Position numbers and translations under genes: made by a program. From NCBI GenBank assembly GCA_013813615.1, contig JACCRJ010000150.1:1-8122 (forward strand): a stretch of DNA of 8,122 nt, in the 5' to 3' direction. The notes below the pieces were generated by a model. That model ran no database searches and was not told the origin of the DNA. It saw only the letters and a program-made list of their open reading frames with translations. Of this stretch, positions 1 to 5,246 are shown piece by piece; positions within the stretch are counted from its first letter, which is position 1; the number at the start of each line of letters is the position of its first letter. Source of the stretch: Lautropia sp. (GTDB lineage Bacteria > Pseudomonadota > Gammaproteobacteria > Burkholderiales > Burkholderiaceae_E).

Positions 1-3
1 TGT

Positions 4-9
4 CTCCTC
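4..9 (-). promoter_or_regulatory. Shine-Dalgarno of a divergent gene starting just outside the left edge
   Basis: Read on the minus strand, the first ten bases of the window give TGAGGAGACA, with a strong GAGGAG core. The same arrangement (TGAGGAGAAACA) precedes the Bug-family gene at 2298. A start codon would fall within a few bases beyond position 1. This implies a leftward gene divergent from the LacI-type repressor, which is a common place for the repressor's main target. The gene itself is not visible, so its identity is unknown. Confidence 0.5.
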
Positions 10-64
10 AGGGCGCGGGGCGACTGTGTTGTCGTCCGGCGCATTGCAGTTGTGCAGGGCTGTC

Positions 65-80
65 ATGCAATCGATTGCAT
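65..80. promoter_or_regulatory. LacI-family operator O1 (perfect 16-bp palindrome)
   Basis: ATGCAATCGATTGCAT is a perfect inverted repeat with a central CG step. It fits the general LacI/GalR operator pattern TGnAAnCGnTTnCA, in which a hinge-helix leucine inserts at the central CG. It lies about 119 bp upstream of the repressor start and covers the predicted transcription start of the divergent leftward gene. The repressor encoded at 199-1287 is the obvious candidate ligand; that pairing is inferred, not shown. Confidence 0.75.
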
Positions 81-84
81 CCGA

Positions 85-113
85 AATCTAACATTCGTCG
101 CCGGGATCCGCAA
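85..113 (-). promoter_or_regulatory. Predicted sigma70 promoter for the divergent leftward gene
   Basis: On the minus strand, TTGCGG (113-108) is followed after exactly 17 bp by TAGATT (90-85), a 3/6 and a 4/6 match to the -35 and -10 consensus. Transcription would start near 78, inside the perfect palindrome at 65-80, which is a classic position for repression by a LacI-type protein. The hexamers are only moderate matches, so this remains a prediction. Confidence 0.35.
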
Positions 114-164
114 CCACGGGCCGATGCGGGGATCGCGTCCATTCCAGGCCGTCAAAACTTCTTC

Positions 165-178
165 TGTAATCGATTGCA
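165..178. promoter_or_regulatory. LacI-family operator O2 (imperfect second copy)
   Basis: TGTAATCGATTGCA differs from the core of the first palindrome (TGCAATCGATTGCA) at one base and keeps the central CG. It ends 20 bp before the repressor start codon and overlaps possible -10 elements for the repressor gene (TGTAAT at 165-170 or TAATAT at 186-191). Autoregulation is therefore likely. The two centres are 99 bp apart, compatible with looping by a tetramer or independent binding by dimers. Confidence 0.65.
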
Positions 179-198
179 ACTGACTTAATATCCCCGCC

Positions 199-1287
199 AT
201 GGACGAACAGCCCGGGACCCCAGCCACCGTCGAAGACGCGCGCTTCCGGCCGGGGGGCAAGGACGTGGCCCGTCTCGCGGGCGTATCGACCGCCACCGTC
301 TCGCGGGCGCTCAACAGCCCCGAGCGGGTCGATCCGCAGACGCGGCGGCGCGTCCTCGAAGCGGCGGCCAAGCTGCGCTATGTGCCGCACGGGGCTGCAC
401 GTTCGCTGCGCAGCCACCGCAGCAGGATGATCGGCGCGGTGGTGCCGTCCTTCGACTACGCGCTTTACGCCCGCACGACCAGCGCCCTGCAGCAGCGCCT
501 CGACGAGCGCGGCTACTCGCTGGTGCTGGCCGAGCAGCACTACGACCTGAATGCCGAACTGCGGGTGGCGCGGCAACTGATCCAGCATGGGGTCGATGCC
601 TTCGTCTTTGTCGGGCTGGACCACGACCCGGCGCTGTTTGCGCTGCTCGAGGATTACGGCCGCCCCTACGTGCTGACCTGGGGCATCGACCCGCTCTACC
701 GCCATCCCAGCATCGGCTTCGACAACCAGGCGGCTACCCGCGAGATCACCCGGCACCTGCTCGGGCTCGGGCACCGCCGCTTCGGCCTGCTCAGCGCCCC
801 AGTGCCGGGCAACGACCGGGCGCGGGCCCGGGGTGCGGGGGTGCGGCAGGCCCTGGCCGAGGCAGGGCTGGACCTCCCGGCAGAGCGCGTGCAGTTCGCG
901 CCGATCTCGCTGCAGGCCGCGGAGAAGGCGATGCAGCGGCTGCTGGCGCTGCCCGAGCCGCCGACGGCGGTTGTCGCGACCAACGACGTTTTCGCGGTCG
1001 GCGCGATGGTCGCCTGCCGCAGCGCCGGGGTGAGCATCCCCCGGGACATCTCGATCACCGGCGTCGACAACACCGACCTCGGCGCGACGCAGACGCCGGG
1101 ACTGACCAGCATCCGCACCCCGATCGTCGAGATCGGCCACGCCGCCGCCGACCAGATCATTGCGCGGCTCGAAGGTCTGGCGTGGGAGCCCTTCCAGGCG
1201 TTCCCGATCGAGGTGGTCCACCGCGGCAGCACGGCGCCGCCACCCGCCGCGTCGCGCGGCACGCCGCGGGGCACGCCGCCGGCTTGA
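199..1287 (+). CDS. LacI/GalR-family transcriptional repressor
   Basis: 362 residues. The N-terminal helix-turn-helix runs from about residue 21 to 66 (KDVARLAGVSTATVSRALN, then the NSPERVDPQTRRRVLEAA helix). It is followed by the hinge ARSLR and a periplasmic-binding-protein-like effector domain opening with RMIGAVVPSFDYALYA. Family landmarks include AVVATNDVFAVGAM and DISITGVDNTDLG near the C-terminus. The ATG at 199 is the only reasonable start, since no ATG or GTG lies nearer the HTH. This gives about 16 residues more than usual ahead of the DNA-binding domain, and no clear Shine-Dalgarno precedes it. The C-terminal tail carries RGTP twice, encoded by two 12-bp repeats (1255-1278). It probably represses the divergent gene to the left and itself through the two palindromes upstream. 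The effector cannot be read from sequence, but the neighbours suggest a sugar acid or related carboxylate. The gene ends 6 bp from the end of the convergent Bug-type gene. Confidence 0.93.
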   Translation: MDEQPGTPATVEDARFRPGGKDVARLAGVSTATVSRALNSPERVDPQTRRRVLEAAAKLRYVPHGAARSLRSHRSRMIGAVVPSFDYALYARTTSALQQRLDERGYSLVLAEQHYDLNAELRVARQLIQHGVDAFVFVGLDHDPALFALLEDYGRPYVLTWGIDPLYRHPSIGFDNQAATREITRHLLGLGHRRFGLLSAPVPGNDRARARGAGVRQALAEAGLDLPAERVQFAPISLQAAEKAMQRLLALPEPPTAVVATNDVFAVGAMVACRSAGVSIPRDISITGVDNTDLGATQTPGLTSIRTPIVEIGHAAADQIIARLEGLAWEPFQAFPIEVVHRGSTAPPPAASRGTPRGTPPA

Positions 1288-1293
1288 ACGGCG

Positions 1294-2298
1294 CTACTTC
1301 AGGACGATCCCGGATTTCTGAATCAGCGCCGTCCAGCGCTCCAGTTCCTCTTCCATCGCGGCCCTGAGCTGGGTTGCCGGCCGGTAGGCGGTGATGAATC
1401 CCTGTTTGGACAGGTTCTGCGCCAGCGCCGCGTCGTTCAGCGCCTTGTCGATCTCCGTCTCCAGGCGGGCCACCACTTGCTGCGGGGTGCCGGACGGCGC
1501 CAGCAGGAACAGGCGCGGCGACGCGTCGAAGCCGGGCAGCCAGTCGGCGATGGCGCGCCAGTCGGCTGCGCCTTCGAGTTTGTCCGGACTGGTCAGGCCG
1601 AGGACCCGGATCTTGCCCGCCTGCACCTGGCCCATCGCGGCGGCCGCGCTCAGCACCGCCACCGGCACCTGGCCGCTGATCAGGTCCGGCAGCAGCTGCG
1701 ACGCGCCGCGGTAGGGCAGGTGGGTCATCCGGATGTCGGCGCGCGACATCAGGTGCTCGACCGCCAGGTGGTGCACCGTACCGATGCCGGAGGTGGCGTA
1801 GTTGAGCTGCTCCGACTTCGACGCCCGGGCCATGTCCTCGAGCGAACGCAGCGGCGAGGACGCGGCGACTGCGATCGCCAGGGGCGCGGTGGCAATGCCG
1901 GCGACCGGCGCGAAACTCTTCATCGGATCGAAGGTCAGGTTCTGCATCGCCCGGGCGGCGATCAGCAGCGCCGAGTCCGCGAGAAAGACGGTGTAGCCGT
2001 CCGGCTGCGACGCCGACAGCACGTTGGCGGCGATCGTGCTGGTCGCGCCGGGGCGGTTCTCCACCACCACGTTCTGCCCGAGCGCATCGGACAGCCGGGC
2101 CGACAGTGTCCGCGCCAGTGCGTCGACGCCGCCGCCGGGGGAGTAGCCGACCAGCATCCGGATCGGCCGGCTGGGGTATTCCTGCGCCGCCGCGGCCGCC
2201 GGCAGCAGGGCCGCGACCGCGAGGGCCAGCGCACCGGCCAGCCTGCGCACGAGTGTTGGGGTAGATACCGCGCTGGTCGCGTGTCGGGAATCGGGCAT
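1294..2298 (-). CDS. Bug-family (TctC-like) periplasmic solute-binding protein
   Basis: 334 residues. A signal peptide is clear: arginines at 18-19, a hydrophobic core and an AAAAAQE cleavage region near residue 38. The mature part begins EYPSRPIRMLVGYSPGGGVDALAR, the hallmark opening of Bug/TctC proteins, followed by VVENRPGATSTIAAN (about 78-92), LNYATSGIGTVHHLAVEHL (about 165-183) and LPYRGASQLLPDLISGQV (about 194-211), all family signatures. These proteins bind carboxylates in the periplasm. Some feed tripartite tricarboxylate transporters, but many are orphans, and no TctA/TctB membrane partner lies here. The start is ATG 2298, with GAGGAG 8 nt upstream; an immediately preceding in-frame GTG (2301) is possible but sits only 5 nt from the same site. 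It lies just downstream of the enolase-superfamily gene, whose TGA stop forms part of this ribosome binding site, so the two are almost certainly co-transcribed and probably handle the same ligand. Confidence 0.93.
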   Translation of the reverse strand: MPDSRHATSAVSTPTLVRRLAGALALAVAALLPAAAAAQEYPSRPIRMLVGYSPGGGVDALARTLSARLSDALGQNVVVENRPGATSTIAANVLSASQPDGYTVFLADSALLIAARAMQNLTFDPMKSFAPVAGIATAPLAIAVAASSPLRSLEDMARASKSEQLNYATSGIGTVHHLAVEHLMSRADIRMTHLPYRGASQLLPDLISGQVPVAVLSAAAAMGQVQAGKIRVLGLTSPDKLEGAADWRAIADWLPGFDASPRLFLLAPSGTPQQVVARLETEIDKALNDAALAQNLSKQGFITAYRPATQLRAAMEEELERWTALIQKSGIVLK

Positions 2299-2306
2299 CA
2301 CTGTTT

Positions 2307-2312
2307 CTCCTC
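2307..2312 (-). promoter_or_regulatory. Shine-Dalgarno of the Bug-family gene, overlapping the upstream stop codon
   Basis: On the minus strand, TGAGGAG contains both the TGA stop of the enolase-superfamily gene (2313-2311) and the GAGGAG ribosome binding site. Spacing is 8 nt to ATG 2298 and 5 nt to GTG 2301, favouring the ATG. Terminating ribosomes would stop on the next gene's initiation site, which supports coupled translation. Confidence 0.7.
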
Positions 2313-3465
2313 AGGCTTTGCCGGTGCCGCGCGACAGCGGGCGCTTGGCGAGTTCGCCGATTCTGTCCCAATCCGGCTCGAAACCGAAACCCGGCCCCTG
2401 CGGCAGTTCGATCCACCCGTCTCTCGCCACCGGAAGGTCGCGGTAGATCTGTTCGTAGAGCAGCACCGCCGAACGGTGGTATTCGACGAAGCCGCCGTGC
2501 GCGAGGCCTGCATGCAGGTGCATGTTGTGGAAGGGCCAGGCGCCGCCGTTGGCGATCGCGACGTTGAACGCCTGCGCCAGGCCGGCGATGCGCAGGCATT
2601 GGGTGATCCCGCCGGTGATGGCGACGTTGGGTTGGGCGATATCCACTGCGCCGGCGGTGAAGAAGTCGGCAAAGCGCGAGGCCAGGCCCTCGTTCTGCCC
2701 GGCGGCGATCGGCACCCGTGTGCGGCGGCGCAGGTCGGCCAGCGCGCGGACGTCGTTCTGGGTGATCGGTTCTTCGAAGAACGCGAGGTTCACGTCTTCG
2801 AGGCGTTGCGCGAGCCGGCCCGCATGGTAGGCGTCGAGGCTGCAATTGGCATCGATGCAGATCCCGACGTCGGGGCCTACCGCCTCCCGGACCGCGCGCA
2901 CGCGGCGCTCGTCTTCGGCGATCACCCCGGACAACGGCCGCGGCTCGTCGCGTCGCTGCAGGCCGTGGCTGCCCACTGTCATCTTGAGCCGGCTGAAGCC
3001 GCGCCCCGCCCAGTCGCAGGCGGCAGCCACCAGTTGCTCGCGGTCGAAGAAGCCGAAGCCGAAGGTGGCGTACGCCGGCACGCGGTCGCGGCTGCCGCCG
3101 AGCAGGCGCCACAAGGGCTGGTCGAGCGAGCGCGCCTTCAGGTCCCACACCGCCAGGTCGATCGCCGCGATGGCATGCATCGCATAGCCGCTCTGGCCGC
3201 GCGGCGCGAGCAGCCAGTAGAGCTTCTCCCAGATTTTCTCGTGGGCCATCGGATCCATCCCGATGACCGCCGGTGCGGCCACCTGGTCGATGGCCGCGGC
3301 AACGACCTCCTCTTCGGTGATCGCGGTGAAGCCGGTGCCGACCAGGCCGGTGTCGGCCTCCAGCCGCACAAGGACACAGGACAGGCTGGTGCGTTTGGAT
3401 GCGGTGCCCGCATCGAGCGTCATCTCCAGGTTGAGCGGGATGGCGCGACAGTCGGTGATCTTCAT
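2311..3465 (-). CDS. Enolase-superfamily enzyme, mandelate racemase/muconate lactonizing type
   Basis: 384 residues, full length for the family. An N-terminal capping domain (1 to about 125, with FTAITEEEVV and AIAAIDLAVWDLKAR) precedes the barrel. Recognisable barrel elements are RLKMTVG (159-165), the metal ligand strand CIDAN (D205, N207), FFEEPIT (E231), AAGQNEG (Q257 at the usual third-ligand position), DIAQPNV (D275) and AWPFHNMHLHAG with H313, H316 and H318 as candidate bases. Members abstract a proton alpha to a carboxylate with Mg2+ help and act as sugar-acid dehydratases, racemases or cycloisomerases. Two sites differ from mandelate racemase: the second lysine of the usual KxK motif is T163, and the third metal ligand is Gln rather than Glu. 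The substrate is unknown; a sugar-acid dehydratase-like role is inferred from the repressor and Bug-type protein nearby. The start is ATG 3465 with GAGG 5 nt upstream. Confidence 0.92.
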   Translation of the reverse strand: MKITDCRAIPLNLEMTLDAGTASKRTSLSCVLVRLEADTGLVGTGFTAITEEEVVAAAIDQVAAPAVIGMDPMAHEKIWEKLYWLLAPRGQSGYAMHAIAAIDLAVWDLKARSLDQPLWRLLGGSRDRVPAYATFGFGFFDREQLVAAACDWAGRGFSRLKMTVGSHGLQRRDEPRPLSGVIAEDERRVRAVREAVGPDVGICIDANCSLDAYHAGRLAQRLEDVNLAFFEEPITQNDVRALADLRRRTRVPIAAGQNEGLASRFADFFTAGAVDIAQPNVAITGGITQCLRIAGLAQAFNVAIANGGAWPFHNMHLHAGLAHGGFVEYHRSAVLLYEQIYRDLPVARDGWIELPQGPGFGFEPDWDRIGELAKRPLSRGTGKA

Positions 3466-3526
3466 GGTGGCCTCGCTGTTTCTGGTCTTGCCGCGCCGGG
3501 CGGCCGGTGTCCGTGGCGGGTGATCC
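3466..3526. other. 61-bp gap between the ZrgA-like gene and the enolase-superfamily gene
   Basis: Both flanking genes are on the minus strand. The gap holds the ribosome binding site of the downstream gene (GAGG, 3474-3471). I see no AT-rich -10-like element and no stem followed by a T tract, only short GC-rich self-complementary stretches. The two functionally unrelated genes could therefore share a transcript, or the promoter could lie inside the upstream gene. Confidence 0.4.
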
Positions 3527-4138
3527 CTACCAGGTTAGGTTGGTCCGGTTCGGCGACAGCCGCGCGCCGCTCTGGCCCCGGGGCGTCACGATGTCGACAT
3601 CGATCCGGCCGAGCGCGGGAAAGGCGTCGAACATCCTCACCTGAAGGCCGGACAGCGACTGCGGCTTGCCGCACCTGAACGAAATCGTCGCTTCCAGGTC
3701 CGCGTGGCCGCGGGAGGGCGTCCTGGCGCCAGTCCTGCGCCTCGACGGCTCGGTTGCCGGCGGGGCTTCTGCCGGCGCCTGAGCAGCCAGCAGCGATGGT
3801 TCGATCACCTCCGATGCCAATGCCACGTGCGCCGGCACGCACTGCGCCGCGGCGGGGGGAACGAAGATGGTCTGGGGCTGGTGCAAACGCGCCGCCAGGT
3901 CCTTGACCGCCTGGCGCTGCCTGGCCGTGCGCGGAGCCGTCTCGAAGCCGACCAGGCCGTCCAGCGGCGCCAGGAGCCACAGGGTGAGCAGGTTGCCCTC
4001 GAGGGCGATCCGCAGCCGGGCGAGGTCATGCTGATGCATCTCTGGACCCTGCGCTTTCACCGGCGCAGGCGGCTGGCCCACGGCCAGCCGCCATGCGGCA
4101 CAGGCTGCCAGGGCCAGCAGACCCGCCAGAAGTTTCAT
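3527..4138 (-). CDS. zrgA: DUF2796 / ZrgA-like secreted zinc-uptake accessory protein
   Basis: 203 residues. The N-terminus (MKLLAGLLALAACAAWRLAVG) is a signal peptide; LAAC at 10-13 could also be a short lipobox. The DUF2796 pattern is clear: HQHDLARLRIALEGN (35-49), APLDGLVGFETAPRT (57-71), then AAAQCVP with C100, and in the second half HADLEATISFRC (145-156), LQVRMFDAFPALGRIDVDIV and the terminal TPRGQ...NLTW. C100 and C156 could form a disulfide. ZrgA proteins are zinc-regulated periplasmic partners of zinc ABC importers in Vibrio and other proteobacteria. Here the gene is divergent from such an importer and shares a metalloregulator box with it. Most homologues carry a histidine-rich middle segment; in this one it is replaced by a Pro/Ala/Arg linker (about 115-143) without histidines. 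The start is ATG 4138 with GGAG 9 nt upstream, preferred to an in-frame TTG at 4156. Confidence 0.82.
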   Translation of the reverse strand: MKLLAGLLALAACAAWRLAVGQPPAPVKAQGPEMHQHDLARLRIALEGNLLTLWLLAPLDGLVGFETAPRTARQRQAVKDLAARLHQPQTIFVPPAAAQCVPAHVALASEVIEPSLLAAQAPAEAPPATEPSRRRTGARTPSRGHADLEATISFRCGKPQSLSGLQVRMFDAFPALGRIDVDIVTPRGQSGARLSPNRTNLTW

Positions 4139-4158
4139 CCTGCACTGCTCCGTCAAGG

Positions 4159-4186
4159 CTTATCCGCAAACCGTCGAAAATGATAA
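4159..4186 (-). promoter_or_regulatory. Possible promoter of the ZrgA-like gene
   Basis: On the minus strand, TTATCA (4186-4181, 4/6 match to -35) is separated by 16 bp from GATAAG (4164-4159, 4/6 match to -10). The -35 lies inside the Fur/Zur-like palindrome, so a bound repressor would block it. The matches are modest and the operator sequence itself is rich in promoter-like words, so confidence is low. Confidence 0.25.
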
Positions 4187-4198
4187 TCCATTATCATT
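4179..4198. promoter_or_regulatory. Fur/Zur-like operator shared by two divergent zinc-uptake units
   Basis: AATGATAATCCATTATCATT is a perfect 9-bp inverted repeat around a 2-bp spacer. It contains the half-site TGATAAT typical of Fur-superfamily boxes. It lies 40 bp from the start of the ZrgA-like gene and 20 bp from the start of the small membrane-protein gene, and overlaps the best -10-like words in both directions (for example GATAAT 4182-4187 and TATCAT 4192-4197 on the plus strand). Gene content argues for Zur and repression when zinc is sufficient. The canonical Fur core has a 1-bp spacer (7-1-7), so the even spacing here is notable. Confidence 0.75.
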
Positions 4199-4206
4199 AA
4201 GGACCC

Positions 4207-4211
4207 AGGAG
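4207..4211 (+). promoter_or_regulatory. Shine-Dalgarno that fixes a TTG start
   Basis: AGGAG lies 7 nt before TTG 4219, and is the only good ribosome binding site at the head of the zinc operon. An in-frame TAA at 4198 rules out an earlier start. The downstream ATPase gene has no ribosome binding site of its own before ATG 4371, so this site probably loads ribosomes for both. Confidence 0.6.
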
Positions 4212-4218
4212 CCCACCG

Positions 4219-4371
4219 TTGTCCGAAGCCGCCCGCCCCGGCCGGAACCCAGAGCCTCGGTTCCGCCTGACCCGTCCATCGCCCCTATGGTGGAGTGCGC
4301 CGCAACGGATCGCCTGCGCAGCGGCGCTGGTCGCGCTCCTCTGGCTCGTGATCGCCTGGGCCGTCGCCTGA
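4219..4371 (+). CDS. Small single-span membrane protein heading the zinc ABC operon
   Basis: This is a 50-codon gene with a TTG start and a well-placed AGGAG 7 nt upstream. Its TGA stop shares one base with the ATG of the ABC ATPase (TGATG at 4369-4373). The first 30 residues are polar, proline-rich and arginine-rich (R6, R9, R14, R16, R19, R30). Residues 31-50 (IACAAALVALLWLVIAWAVA) form one hydrophobic helix that ends at the stop. By the positive-inside rule the N-terminus should be cytoplasmic. Third codon positions are mostly G or C, as in neighbouring genes. I do not recognise a family. It could be a small subunit or stabiliser of the importer, or a leader whose translation opens the ATPase start. 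Start site and coupling are seen in the sequence; the function is unknown. Confidence 0.6.
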   Translation: MSEAARPGRNPEPRFRLTRPSPLWWSAPQRIACAAALVALLWLVIAWAVA

Positions 4372-5246
4372 TGAACGCCGTCACCGTCGCGTCCGCGATG
4401 CGCCTGGCGGCTTCGCTGCAGGCAGTGCCCACCCCGGCACCGCTTCTGTCGCTGGTCGACGTGACGGCCGGCTACGATCGGCACCCGGCGGTGCACCACC
4501 TGACCCTCGAGGTCCGTGCCGGCGACATGCTGGCGGTTGTCGGTCCGAACGGATCCGGCAAGACGACCCTGCTGAGGCTTCTCGCCGGCGACCTGAAAAC
4601 GATGGAAGGCCAGTTGCGGCTGCCGCCGTCGATGCGGTGCCGGACCGCCTACCTGCCGCAGTTGAACCTCACCGATCGAAGTTTCCCGATCACCGCGCAC
4701 GACCTGGTGGCCTCGGGCCTCTGGCACGAGACCGGCGCCCTGCGGGGGCTCGACCCGCACCAGCGCGGGCGGGTGATGGACGCGCTGGACGCGGTCGGTC
4801 TCGCTGCCTGCGCGCGTCGCCTGATCGGCACGCTGTCCGGCGGCGAGTTCCAGCGGGTGCGGTTTGCGCAGCTGATGCTGCAGGACGCGGGACTGGTGCT
4901 GCTGGACGAGCCCTTCGCCGGTGTCGACGCCACCACGATCGGCACGCTGCTGCCACTGCTGAGCCGCTGGAACGGGCAGGGCGTCACCATCGTCACCGTG
5001 CTGCACGAACTCGACATCGTGCGCCAGTGGTTTCCGAAGACGCTCCTGCTGGCGCGGCACATGATCGCGTACGGGGCGACCGGCGACGTACTGACCGACG
5101 CGAACTGGCAGCAGGCGGCCGGCCTGTCGGCCGCGCTGTGGGAGGATGCGACCTGGTGCAGCCCCGGCGTTCACTCCCATCCGGCGGTCGAGCGGGGAAC
5201 GAGGGCAGGTGATCCTGCGCCCGGCGGGGAGCATCCGGTTGCCTGA
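4371..5246 (+). CDS. Zinc/manganese-type ABC transporter ATP-binding protein (ZnuC-like)
   Basis: 291 residues. All ABC ATPase motifs are intact: Walker A GPNGSGKTT (58-66), Q-loop YLPQ (Q97), signature LSGGE (155-159), Walker B LVLLDE (175-180) and the switch histidine in VLHELD (H212). The N-terminal strand LLSLVDVTAGYDRHPAVHHL and the LARHMIAYGATGDVLT segment are typical of metal importers of the ZnuC/MntB group. It would power import through the permease encoded next. I chose ATG 4371, which overlaps the stop of the preceding small gene (TGATG) and has no ribosome binding site of its own, implying translational coupling. An upstream in-frame ATG at 4287 lacks a ribosome binding site and would add residues unlike the family. 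The end overlaps the permease start by 8 bp. Confidence 0.93.
   Translation: MNAVTVASAMRLAASLQAVPTPAPLLSLVDVTAGYDRHPAVHHLTLEVRAGDMLAVVGPNGSGKTTLLRLLAGDLKTMEGQLRLPPSMRCRTAYLPQLNLTDRSFPITAHDLVASGLWHETGALRGLDPHQRGRVMDALDAVGLAACARRLIGTLSGGEFQRVRFAQLMLQDAGLVLLDEPFAGVDATTIGTLLPLLSRWNGQGVTIVTVLHELDIVRQWFPKTLLLARHMIAYGATGDVLTDANWQQAAGLSAALWEDATWCSPGVHSHPAVERGTRAGDPAPGGEHPVA
5226..5231 (+). promoter_or_regulatory. Shine-Dalgarno supporting TTG 5239 as the permease start
   Basis: GGGGAG lies 7 nt before TTG 5239, inside the last codons of the ATPase gene. The alternatives in the same frame are GTG 5209, preceded by a shorter GAGG, and ATG 5146, which would add 31 residues of non-membrane, Arg/Pro-rich sequence not expected in this family. 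Confidence 0.45.

Noticed and set aside
88..1221. Open frame of 377 codons antisense to the LacI-type gene
   Set aside because: It runs through both operators and the repressor gene; the translation is Arg/Asp/Gly-rich without domains, while the opposite strand encodes a complete LacI-family protein.
1272..1296. Possible terminator hairpin between the convergent repressor and Bug-type genes
   Set aside because: Only a 5-bp CGCCG/CGGCG stem is present, with no T tract, and the gap between stop codons is 6 bp.
1157..3148. Open frame of 663 codons on the minus strand
   Set aside because: It is out of frame with the two real minus-strand genes it spans. The product is an arginine-rich low-complexity sequence with no recognisable motif.
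3491..3520. GC-rich self-complementary stretch after the ZrgA-like gene as a terminator
   Set aside because: The stems are at most 4 bp and no run of T follows on the minus strand; base composition alone explains it.
1477..3678. Long open frame of 733 codons on the plus strand
   Set aside because: It lies antisense to the Bug-type and enolase-superfamily genes, both unmistakable. The product is rich in Arg, Gln, His and Ala with no domain, as expected from the complement of GC-rich codons.
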